A DNA stretch of 60,943 bases. It comes from Flavobacteriaceae bacterium UBA3159 (GTDB taxonomy: Bacteria; Bacteroidota; Bacteroidia; Flavobacteriales; Flavobacteriaceae). Position 1 is the first letter of the stretch, and each line of letters begins with the position of its first letter. A program made the translations under genes and the position numbers. The stretch covers positions 1-60,943 of the forward strand of contig DEYL01000038.1 in NCBI GenBank assembly GCA_002364535.1, read 5' to 3'. The notes below the pieces were generated by a model. The model saw nothing but the letters and a program-made list of their open reading frames with translations, made no database searches and was not told the origin of the DNA. Shown here in pieces: positions 51,854 through 60,269 of this stretch.

Positions 51854-52932
51854 TAATTTAGTAATGTTTCTTTAAAATTATTTAAAGTAAAATTTGAAAT
51901 TATTTTTGATGCCAAATCACTCCCTTTTTCTGTCAAGTGACTGCCGTCATATATGTATTCAACTGATTTAGGAATACTATCATGAAGATCAATATAATTT
52001 ATTTTTTGTTGAGAAGCAGTCGATTTAATTATTTGGTTGAAAACAAATGTATTTTTTACAAATAGTGAATCAATATTTTTGTCATAATTATGGAATTGGG
52101 TTATCAATACTGGAATAATTTCATTATTTCTTGCAACAGAAATAAAATTCAGAATACTTTTTTTAAATTCTTTTTTTATGTGACTTAAATCCTCCTGTTT
52201 TGCCAAAAAAGATTTTCTTCTAAAATTTTTAAATTCATCAAAAACTTGATTGGGGTTAAACTGTAGAAAGTTTTTTAATGAGTAATATATATTAGGATAA
52301 AGATCTTTTAAAAATTTAAGTGATCGATAAAAAAGCCCATTTTGATTTTTAATTTGAATAATTCTTCTTTGTGGTGGTGCATCCCAATAACTTCCGGTTT
52401 TTGCTAATAAGGATAAATCATTAAATACATTTAATAAAAAAACTATTTTTGGTTTTTTATTAACTCCTTTTGCTAAAAAATTTAAAGTAGAATGATATGA
52501 GTGGTTCCCTGAACCTCCTCCATTAATCGATATAATCTCCTTTTTTAATTCATTGCTTAAAAGAGACCCTACTTGAGAGGGAAAACGTTTGTTTTGATTC
52601 ATATATAAACATTCAGTTACACTTCCTCCATAGAAAATAATGTCTACCTGTTTTTTTTTAGAATCATATTCATTTGAATCCATAATAAACCCATCTGAAT
52701 CTGTTTTTAAAAAAATTGACGAAACTTTTAACCCGGGAATATTTATATTATCATCCTTATAGGTAATATTTGGTTTATACTCTTTCAATAAGATTGATCT
52801 GTTTGTGTTTAAACTATTTGATCCAATAATTTTATTTGGCAACATATAGTCAACAATTTTCAATAAAATCAATACTATGAATAAATTAATTGAAAATAAT
52901 TTTATTAATCTTTTGAAAACGTTTTTTGCCAT
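51853..52932 (-). CDS. Membrane-anchored SGNH hydrolase-like protein (first)
   Basis: A 359-residue protein with an N-terminal membrane helix (LFSINLFIVLILLKIVDYML). The SGNH-like blocks are IIFYGGSVTECLY (block I with GGS), NGGGSGNHSYHS (block II), FLLNVFNDL (block III) and YIDLHDSIP with DGSHLTEKG (block V). It overlaps the carbamoyltransferase by 28 nt. The two SGNH proteins share layout but little sequence, so they are probably not a recent duplication. Role in polysaccharide acylation is inferred from the neighbouring MBOAT. Confidence 0.8.
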   Translation of the reverse strand: MAKNVFKRLIKLFSINLFIVLILLKIVDYMLPNKIIGSNSLNTNRSILLKEYKPNITYKDDNINIPGLKVSSIFLKTDSDGFIMDSNEYDSKKKQVDIIFYGGSVTECLYMNQNKRFPSQVGSLLSNELKKEIISINGGGSGNHSYHSTLNFLAKGVNKKPKIVFLLNVFNDLSLLAKTGSYWDAPPQRRIIQIKNQNGLFYRSLKFLKDLYPNIYYSLKNFLQFNPNQVFDEFKNFRRKSFLAKQEDLSHIKKEFKKSILNFISVARNNEIIPVLITQFHNYDKNIDSLFVKNTFVFNQIIKSTASQQKINYIDLHDSIPKSVEYIYDGSHLTEKGSDLASKIISNFTLNNFKETLLN

Positions 52933-54791
52933 CTTGATTTTTTTGTATTTACTTGCTCTTCTTTTTTATAGATGAAATCTCCAATTACTAAGTAGTCCAT
53001 TTCAGTAGCCATAAAACATCGATATGCATCAAATGGGCTCAGAACAATCGGCTCTCCTCTAACATTAAAACTAGTATTAACAAGAATACTACATCCTGTT
53101 TGTTTTTTGAATTCATTGATCAAAGTCCAATAACGAAAATTAAACTCTTTTTTTACCGTTTGAATTCTTGCCGAAAAATCAACATGAGTTATTGATTGGA
53201 TTTCAGATCTCTCACAATAAAGTTTGTCCCAAAAACTCATTTCTTCATAATTAGATGGTACTTTTTTTTTCTTACTAGATAATATTTCATCGACCACAAG
53301 CATATAAGGGGATTCTTTTTTGAGTTTAAAAAATTTATTAACATCCTCAAAGAGTACGGAGGGAGCAAAAGGTCTAAAACCTTCTCTATATTTAATTTTC
53401 AGGTTTAATTTTTTTTGCATTTCTGGATTTCTTGGATCAGCTAATATACTCCTATTACCTAAAGCCCTAGGTCCAAACTCCATTCTCCCTTGAAACCAAC
53501 CAATTATTTTACCATTAGCAATAAGACTTGCTACCTTTTCTGCTAATAAGGAAAAAACCTCTTCTTTTTCAGCAACAGCCTCCACAATTTTATTCATATT
53601 AGATATTTCATTTTCAGAAAATTCTGGACCTAAATAACTACCACCCATTATATCGTAATCTATTTTATTTTTTCTTGGTTGATCATAGTTCATATGATAA
53701 ATTGCCAAAGCTGCCCCGAGACTTCCACCTGAATCTCCGGAGGCAGGTTGAATGTATATATTATCAAAAATATTTTCATTTAAAATTTTTCCATTAGCAA
53801 CGCAATTTAAAGCAACTCCTCCTGCCAAACATAAGTTATTAAGTTTTGTAATTTCTTTAGTATGCTTTGCCAATTTGATTACAATTTCCTCTGTAACATT
53901 TTGAATTGCTAATGCCAAATCACAATGGTGTTGTTCTAATTTTAACTCCTCATTTCTTAATGGAAATCCAAATAGTTTTTCCCACTTTTTTTCACTAATC
54001 ATTTTCAATGAGGTTGCATAAGAAAAATATTTTTGATTTAGCCAAATTGATCCGTCATTATTAATATTAACTAGATTTTTTTTAATAAGTTCAATAAAAT
54101 TCAAAGTTCGATTTGAATTCCGATTACCATAGGGTGCCAAACCCATCAATTTATATTCCCCAGAATTTACTTTAAAACCTAAAAAATATGTAAAAGCAGA
54201 GTATAGAAGTCCTACAGAGTGAGGAAAATGCATTTCCTTAAGAATCTTGATATTATTACCAGAACCAATTCCAATTGAAGATGTACACCACTCTCCCACA
54301 CCATCAATAGTCAAAATTGCTGAATTTTCAAATGAAGAACTAAAAAATGAACTAGCTGCATGAGATAAGTGATGTTCGGTAAATAAAAGATTAAGTTTTT
54401 TCTTGTCAAAATATTCAATTGAGCTAAGACCTTCAATGATTTTATTTTTAATAAATAATTTTTCGTCTAACCAAACAGGAATGGCTTTGAGAAATGAAAA
54501 AAGACCCCTTGGAGAGAAACTATAATATGTTTGTAAAAGACGTTCAAATTTTAATAATGGCTTATCATAAAACACAATGGCACTTATATCTGAAATCGAA
54601 TACCCAGACTCTTTAAGGCAATACTTTATTGCCTCTTTTGGGAAATCGGGTGTATGTTTTTTTCTCGTAAATCTCTCCTCTTGAGCCGCTGCAACTACTA
54701 TCCCATCTATAACCAATGAGGCTGCAGAATCATGATAGAAACAAGAAATACCAAGAACACAATATTTACTTTTCTTGTAATCTTTTTTCAT
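52905..54791 (-). CDS. NodU/CmcH-type carbamoyltransferase
   Basis: O-carbamoyltransferase of 628 residues with both family domains. N-terminal Kae1-like domain: ISCFYHDSAASLVIDG, LFTEHHLSHAASSFFSS (metal His), LTIDGVGEWCT, and ASGDSGGSLGAALAIY. C-terminal YrdC-like carbamoyl-AMP domain: FGPRALGNRSILADPRNPEM, REGFRPFAPSVL and NTSFNVRGEPIVLSPFDAYRCF. It uses carbamoyl phosphate and ATP to add a carbamoyl group to a sugar hydroxyl. It heads the SGNH-SGNH-MBOAT-DUF5989-SxtJ run. Confidence 0.95.
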   Translation of the reverse strand: MKKDYKKSKYCVLGISCFYHDSAASLVIDGIVVAAAQEERFTRKKHTPDFPKEAIKYCLKESGYSISDISAIVFYDKPLLKFERLLQTYYSFSPRGLFSFLKAIPVWLDEKLFIKNKIIEGLSSIEYFDKKKLNLLFTEHHLSHAASSFFSSSFENSAILTIDGVGEWCTSSIGIGSGNNIKILKEMHFPHSVGLLYSAFTYFLGFKVNSGEYKLMGLAPYGNRNSNRTLNFIELIKKNLVNINNDGSIWLNQKYFSYATSLKMISEKKWEKLFGFPLRNEELKLEQHHCDLALAIQNVTEEIVIKLAKHTKEITKLNNLCLAGGVALNCVANGKILNENIFDNIYIQPASGDSGGSLGAALAIYHMNYDQPRKNKIDYDIMGGSYLGPEFSENEISNMNKIVEAVAEKEEVFSLLAEKVASLIANGKIIGWFQGRMEFGPRALGNRSILADPRNPEMQKKLNLKIKYREGFRPFAPSVLFEDVNKFFKLKKESPYMLVVDEILSSKKKKVPSNYEEMSFWDKLYCERSEIQSITHVDFSARIQTVKKEFNFRYWTLINEFKKQTGCSILVNTSFNVRGEPIVLSPFDAYRCFMATEMDYLVIGDFIYKKEEQVNTKKSRWQKTFSKD

Positions 54792-54882
54792 TAGGAAATT
54801 ATTTTTTTGAAACCCGTTGTTAATTCTTTTAAAATTAATTAGAAAGCAATTATAATTTTATCTTTTATTATTATTTTTAGGT

Positions 54883-56343
54883 TTAATTTTTATTTCTAAA
54901 AATTTCATTAAGATTAAAGTCTTCTCTAATAAATCTAATTTTTCCATAGACCAAAAAAGCTAAAATTGATATTGGGTAAGTAAACAATTCATTTATATTA
55001 AAACTGGTCTTTAATAAATAAACTGCTATATATAATACTAGGAAACATACGAAAATCTCTAACGCTGGAAATATCTCCCATTTTAAAGGATAGGTTTTTT
55101 GGCTGAAATAATAACCCATTAATAGCTTTGATATAATCCCAATACAAGTACCTATTGCAATTCCTTTTATTTCGTATGAATCGATTAAAAAATACATTGA
55201 GAACAACCCAATAAAAAAAGAGACCAAATAAATAATTAGATAGTAGATTGTTTTCTTAGAAAATGAAATCCCAATCTCTAGGATCCATGAAACACCTTTT
55301 AAGGCTATCCCAATAAAAATGATTGATAAAACATCTCCTGCTATATCATACTTGTCTGAAAATATTAAATCTGAAAAAATTGGAATAGCCCAGGATAGTA
55401 TAAGAACTGCAAGAAAAATCCCAAAAGTGAAGTAAATTAAAATTAGATTATAAGATTTAATCGAATCTTTGTTTTTATAAGTTGATAAAGAAAATGGGCC
55501 CCAAGAAGTTTGAAAAGCCGACACAATTACCATAAGAGCTAGGCCTAACTTAGAAATTAAAGCAAAATTACCATTTTGAAATAATCCAATTTTATTAATA
55601 ATAATTAGCCTTTCAAAAAAAGGTGTAAGAGAAGAAAATATACTCATTAAACCAAGTGGTGCAGAGAAAAGAAATAATTCCTTAAAAAAGGAAAAGCTTG
55701 ATGGAACAATTAACCATTCTTTAATTAAAAAAATTCCAATTATTGAAAAAAGAATATTATTAATCAAGGAAATAATGAAAAAATCTTCAATTGATATATC
55801 ATAAAAAAAAATTCCAATTGAAATTAAAATAAAATTTGAAAGAACCACTCCTAGTGAAAGTACTATGAACTTTTTTTGATTAAAAGACCATTTTAATATG
55901 GAACTAGAAAAATTAATGAAAACCATAAAAGGAGCGTGTGCTATTGATAGAAAAAAAATAATGGATGAATCTATTAAACTATTAGTTTGAATTTTTAATT
56001 GATCATAAAATAAATAAAGAATTAAATATCCGGTAAAAATAAAAATTGATTGTAAAACTATAGATTGAGAGATTAACTCTTTTCTTTCATCTACTTCTTC
56101 ATATTGATAAAAAAATCTAGCAACAGATGATTCGAGCCCAAACACAAGAAATAGAACAAATGTTTGTATTAATATCAAAAAATAATCAATTATTCCAAAT
56201 TCCAGGGGGCTGAAATGGAAAGTAAGAATTGGAAGTAAAATTAATGTAGTGAACTTTGTTAGAGCTGAAGAAATCCCATATATCAGGGTATCTTTGAGCA
56301 AGAAATTTAGCTTTTGATAATTCGAGAAAGTACTAAAGTCCAC
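54883..56343 (-). CDS. Polysaccharide flippase (Wzx-like)
   Basis: Polytopic membrane protein of 486 residues with 12-14 predicted helices. It has the MATE-like N-terminus of O-antigen flippases (DTLIYGISSALTKFTTLILLP, HFSPLEFGIIDYFLI, FGLESSVARFFYQYEE). Flips lipid-linked repeat units across the inner membrane. The start codon is GTG, 2 nt after the previous stop. No Wzy polymerase is recognised in the window. It is followed by a 91-bp gap, the longest in this part of the locus. Confidence 0.88.
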   Translation of the reverse strand: MDFSTFSNYQKLNFLLKDTLIYGISSALTKFTTLILLPILTFHFSPLEFGIIDYFLILIQTFVLFLVFGLESSVARFFYQYEEVDERKELISQSIVLQSIFIFTGYLILYLFYDQLKIQTNSLIDSSIIFFLSIAHAPFMVFINFSSSILKWSFNQKKFIVLSLGVVLSNFILISIGIFFYDISIEDFFIISLINNILFSIIGIFLIKEWLIVPSSFSFFKELFLFSAPLGLMSIFSSLTPFFERLIIINKIGLFQNGNFALISKLGLALMVIVSAFQTSWGPFSLSTYKNKDSIKSYNLILIYFTFGIFLAVLILSWAIPIFSDLIFSDKYDIAGDVLSIIFIGIALKGVSWILEIGISFSKKTIYYLIIYLVSFFIGLFSMYFLIDSYEIKGIAIGTCIGIISKLLMGYYFSQKTYPLKWEIFPALEIFVCFLVLYIAVYLLKTSFNINELFTYPISILAFLVYGKIRFIREDFNLNEIFRNKN

Positions 56344-56345
56344 TT

Positions 56346-57659
56346 TTAATTTTCTTCGAACAAATTAACCCATTTTTTAGCAGCAATATAACCATTGTAT
56401 TTATAGAACCACTCTTTATTTTTAACTCCATTCTTTTTTTCCAGTTCTGGAGAATTAATCAAACTTACAAGATGTGAAAAGATGTCTTTTTCTTTTTTTA
56501 CACCAAAGACTGGAGGCGGGTCAAAGCCAAATAATTTTTTAAAGGAGTTATTGGGGAAATTGAATCCAACTATCAAAGGTTTACCCATAATTAAAGTTTC
56601 CCATCCAGTCCCCCCCCACATTATACCCTGACCAGAATAAAATTCTGAGGCAACAACATTTACCCTATTAATTAAAACCAAAATATCTCTTCTATTCATG
56701 ATAGGTATCCAGACAACATTTTTTTCTATACCAGCTGTTTTACATAGTTTCTTAGTTTCTTCTACATTTGGACCATATTCAAAAAGAATTAATAAAATAC
56801 TTTTTTTTGGAAATTCTTTAATTGTTCTTGAAAAGGAATTAATTAACCAATTATTGTTTTTATTGGCATATTCATCCCATCTATTAAAATTCGATGATTC
56901 AGGTTTAACCCACAAATGCCTTGAATGTGATAAAACAACGAAATCATATTCATTAATTTTATTTATAATATCTAGATTACTATCCTCTCCTCTTAAAAGA
57001 TGAGATTTAGATAAATAAACCATTGGGTAATCTATTGGATAAAAATATAGTTTATTTTGCTCAAGTGACTCGAGAGTAACTCCGAACTGTGTGTTAATTA
57101 TTTTTGAATTTTTCATCCCATTTAATTGAAATTTCTTCATTTTTTTTGCAAAATATCTAATCACAAAAAAATTTGAAGAAATCAATTTTTTGGTATTAAT
57201 ACAGTCAAAGTATTCAATACCAAAAGAACAAGGCGCAAAAATATTGATTTGCAAACCTGATGAATAAAATATTGCCGGAGTATTGCCAGTGCCAATGAGA
57301 ACGTCAAAATCTTTAAATGTTTTTTTAATATACTTTTTTATACCAAAAATTGAGGGATAGTATCTCAGTTGTTTTTTCTTAAAGAAAACCTTGTGTAGAA
57401 TATATATTATGTAAAAAAGAAAATTGAAAAAAAAATTTGTGCCTAAAATTTGGACTTGACTATTTAAAATTTCGGTCCTTGTAATATAAGGACTCCACTT
57501 ATCGAGTTCAAATGTATCTGCAGAACAACTAAAATGAGAAGATTCATTTGTGCCATCATTTTTGAAAAGAAATAATTTAGCATTAATACCTAAATCTCTT
57601 AAATATCTTAATAATGAAAAATTATTATTGTTCATATTTCCGATAATGGCAACTTTCAT
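56346..57659 (-). CDS. Glycosyltransferase (GT-B like)
   Basis: A 437-residue protein beginning MKVAIIGNMNNNNFSLLRYL. The N-terminal half has YPSIFGIKKYIKKTFKDFDVLIGTG. The C-terminal half shows the GT4-like region VVLSHSRHLWVKP and a donor-site-like segment SGQGIMWGGTGWETLIMGKPLIVGF. It is less canonical than the other two glycosyltransferases, so the family call is moderate. It lies 6 nt from the methyltransferase gene. Confidence 0.7.
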   Translation of the reverse strand: MKVAIIGNMNNNNFSLLRYLRDLGINAKLFLFKNDGTNESSHFSCSADTFELDKWSPYITRTEILNSQVQILGTNFFFNFLFYIIYILHKVFFKKKQLRYYPSIFGIKKYIKKTFKDFDVLIGTGNTPAIFYSSGLQINIFAPCSFGIEYFDCINTKKLISSNFFVIRYFAKKMKKFQLNGMKNSKIINTQFGVTLESLEQNKLYFYPIDYPMVYLSKSHLLRGEDSNLDIINKINEYDFVVLSHSRHLWVKPESSNFNRWDEYANKNNNWLINSFSRTIKEFPKKSILLILFEYGPNVEETKKLCKTAGIEKNVVWIPIMNRRDILVLINRVNVVASEFYSGQGIMWGGTGWETLIMGKPLIVGFNFPNNSFKKLFGFDPPPVFGVKKEKDIFSHLVSLINSPELEKKNGVKNKEWFYKYNGYIAAKKWVNLFEEN

Positions 57660-57665
57660 GATATT

Positions 57666-58430
57666 TTATATTTTTTCACAGAGAACTTCATACACAGCTT
57701 TCAAATTATATTTTTCAAAAGGAAAAAAACTTTCACATTTTTTGTTCTCAAATAAATTGATAGACCCATCTGCACCAATTCCTATTATTCTAAAACCAAG
57801 TTTTTCTAATTGATCTGTAATTGCTTTGTAAGGAATACAAATATTTGCTCCTAATTTATACTCCCCTGAAATAAAATAGTTCAAGCTATTATCTATTGCT
57901 TGAATCCCCCAATCTCTTGTAGTAAAATTTTCAGTGTCATTATGTCCTTCAATTATGTAATAAATGAACCATCCAAGATCTGCTGCTGTAAAATAAAGCC
58001 TCCCACCTGGTTTAAGAAAATTAAAGTAATTTTTTAGCATAATTTTGTAATCCAAGCATTGTAAAACGCCATAAGAAAATACCAAATCAAATTTTTCAAA
58101 ATTTTGATGATCCTCATAATCTATTACGGATGTGAAATAAATATTTTGTCTATTAATAGACTTTTTAATCTCATTAGCTATTTCAATTCTATTAAAGTCA
58201 ATATCATATGATATTACATTTGAATTCAAATCGCTCAAAGCAAAAGACCACTGACCGAAACCACAACCATGATCAAATACTTCAGTTTTATCAGTAAAAC
58301 CAATTGCATTTAATCTATTTATATATTTTGTTAAATCTCCTCCATTATAAACTCTTTGAAAGAATTCATAGTCATTTTGAGAATCAAAAAATTTTTTATT
58401 TTCAAATTTTTTTAGTGAGAGTTTAAGCAT
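57666..58430 (-). CDS. Class I SAM-dependent methyltransferase
   Basis: A 254-residue methyltransferase. Motif I VFDHGCGFGQWSFAL at about 53-67, acidic loop VISYDIDFNRIEIA, motif IV FDLVFSYGVLQCLD, and KPGGRLYFTAAD are visible. It overlaps the upstream deacetylase gene by 8 nt. The substrate is presumably a sugar or lipid-linked intermediate. Confidence 0.85.
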   Translation of the reverse strand: MLKLSLKKFENKKFFDSQNDYEFFQRVYNGGDLTKYINRLNAIGFTDKTEVFDHGCGFGQWSFALSDLNSNVISYDIDFNRIEIANEIKKSINRQNIYFTSVIDYEDHQNFEKFDLVFSYGVLQCLDYKIMLKNYFNFLKPGGRLYFTAADLGWFIYYIIEGHNDTENFTTRDWGIQAIDNSLNYFISGEYKLGANICIPYKAITDQLEKLGFRIIGIGADGSINLFENKKCESFFPFEKYNLKAVYEVLCEKI

Positions 58431-59112
58431 TGTCTTTTACAATTGAAATTAGAGTTTTAGTTTTAATTTTTTTCTTCTTTAAAAATTCCAAAAAATCAAT
58501 AAATAAGTTCCCTATCCCTTTTTGTTTGTCATTCCTGAGTGAGGCAATTTTTTCACTTGGGACTAAATGTTTGATTCTTTCATAATAACTTAAACTAGGT
58601 ATATTTAGATAAATATGAATTGGATGAAAACAAAAAATATTTAGATTTTTTTTAGAAAATTTTATATTATCTAATGTAAGGTCAAGCCCACTCATCAGAT
58701 GCCCTAAATCAACATAATTGTGAGTAAATCTTTGAAGACCACTAAAATCCTTGAATTTAATTGCACCATCAGGGTGGTATATGTTGGAGTCGTATTTTAA
58801 TCCCAAACTCTTAAAATAATTTAAAATAACAGAAGAGGTTGTTAATGAATGACTTCTGAACCCTTTTGCATTTGGGTAAATTTCAAATAATTCATCTATT
58901 ATTTGTTTATAGTTAGAATTACCATTAACAAGTAAATGATTAAAATTTGGATGTAATCCAACTTCGTGAGGTAGATGTTCAGCTGATAGAATTTCATAAT
59001 CATTAGTCGCAAAAAAAGTTCCTTTTTGATCATAATAATTTAATAAATCAATTACATACTCTAGTGCTAATTTATTTACCCAGTCGGTATCAAAACTAAG
59101 AGCTACTTTCAT
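58423..59112 (-). CDS. NodB-like polysaccharide deacetylase
   Basis: A 229-residue protein with the opening MKVALSFDTDWVNKLALEYV. The DTD pair is the metal-binding aspartate site of carbohydrate esterase family 4. EVGLHPNFNHL carries the His-x-x-x-His metal ligands in slightly altered form, and GFRSHSLTTSS is the third motif. NIFCFHPIHIYLN near residue 168 could be the final motif. No signal peptide is present, so it probably acts on a nucleotide-sugar or lipid-linked sugar in the cytoplasm. Its start shares a base with the stop of the previous gene (TAATG). Confidence 0.8.
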   Translation of the reverse strand: MKVALSFDTDWVNKLALEYVIDLLNYYDQKGTFFATNDYEILSAEHLPHEVGLHPNFNHLLVNGNSNYKQIIDELFEIYPNAKGFRSHSLTTSSVILNYFKSLGLKYDSNIYHPDGAIKFKDFSGLQRFTHNYVDLGHLMSGLDLTLDNIKFSKKNLNIFCFHPIHIYLNIPSLSYYERIKHLVPSEKIASLRNDKQKGIGNLFIDFLEFLKKKKIKTKTLISIVKDNA

Positions 59113-60269
59113 TAATAAAATAATTTTGGGGATTGGATTTTTAACATATTGATTCTTTTCATTATTTGACTATGGTAACATGGATTACTTGAAATAATAA
59201 TTTTATTTATATGATTTTTTTCTATATATGATGGATCATTGACCATTAAACCCATTTTCGTAGTTCCATGAATTGTATCATTATCATCAATATAACATTC
59301 AACATCATTAAAATTTATATCATTATACAAGGTTGACATTGCAAAAACAGAACCAGTACCATAAACAACGATTCTATCGCCCCTATAATCATTTATACAT
59401 GAAACAATTGAATTGAAGGAGGAATCAAGATCTCTTAAATTTTTTTTGTAAATCATTAATTGCTCCGTAACATCTATCAGTGAATGAATTTCTTTTTTTT
59501 CAGTTTTTTTAATTATAAACCACATGGGTACGCGATTTTCAGAAACAATTTCGTCAATAACTTTAAACCCAGACATAGTGAAAATTATTTTTATTGTTTC
59601 TGGGGTAAATCTGCTTAAATGATCATAAGTATAAATATCTATTGGATTGTTCTTGAAGTTTGGAACACCAATAAAACAAATCCCATCTTCGTCTAAATTA
59701 TCATAGATAAAACTTAAAAAATCTAAAGGCTTAGGAACATGCTCTAACACTCCATTTGAAACAACTATTTGAAACTTATCAATGGATAATTTTACATCAT
59801 CAAAACTCGAGGAATATATTTCTGCCTCAGGAATGAGTCGCTCATGATACAAGCTTGCGTTTTTTGAAGGCTCAATGCCATATAGCCGCCAATTTTGATT
59901 TTTATCTGAAAAATTTTTTAATAAAAGACCCTTACCACATCCTATGTCAAGAATATTTCCTTTTTCATATTTACTCATATTTTTTTGTAAAAACTGAACT
60001 ATATTCTCATAAATTCCAATATAGCCTTGATCTGTTTGATATTTGAATTCACTTATATCATTTTCACTATGCAGGTCATATTCCTCCTCATAAAACCAAT
60101 CTTCCTTTCCTCTTGCTCCAGTTTGGTTAAATACTAGTCCAGTATCTTGGCAAAAATAGTTTGAAACATCCTCGTTAATAAATTTTTGCTCTGAAGTCAT
60201 AGCTTTTTTGAAACTATCCATTTTCAAAACATTTGCAGATCCAGTAATTGGGCTAATAATATTTTCCAT
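59112..60269 (-). CDS. Two-domain SAM methyltransferase (C-methyltransferase-like)
   Basis: A 385-residue protein. The middle domain is a class I methyltransferase (NILDIGCGKGLLLKNFSD near residue 105; IVVSNGVLEHVPKPLDFL; CFIGVPNF). The C-terminal about 110 residues form a second Rossmann-like unit (DRIVVYGTGSVFAMS, CYIDDND, KIIISSNPCY), as in sugar C-methyltransferases. The N-terminus has two cysteine-free segments and no clear zinc motif, unlike classical C-3 methyltransferases. It abuts the dioxygenase gene with no spacer. Confidence 0.8.
   Translation of the reverse strand: MENIISPITGSANVLKMDSFKKAMTSEQKFINEDVSNYFCQDTGLVFNQTGARGKEDWFYEEEYDLHSENDISEFKYQTDQGYIGIYENIVQFLQKNMSKYEKGNILDIGCGKGLLLKNFSDKNQNWRLYGIEPSKNASLYHERLIPEAEIYSSSFDDVKLSIDKFQIVVSNGVLEHVPKPLDFLSFIYDNLDEDGICFIGVPNFKNNPIDIYTYDHLSRFTPETIKIIFTMSGFKVIDEIVSENRVPMWFIIKKTEKKEIHSLIDVTEQLMIYKKNLRDLDSSFNSIVSCINDYRGDRIVVYGTGSVFAMSTLYNDINFNDVECYIDDNDTIHGTTKMGLMVNDPSYIEKNHINKIIISSNPCYHSQIMKRINMLKIQSPKLFY

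Noticed and set aside
51853..52932. Two SGNH genes as a tandem duplication
   Set aside because: The two proteins share fold and layout, but block I, block II and the flanking sequences differ too much for a recent duplication.
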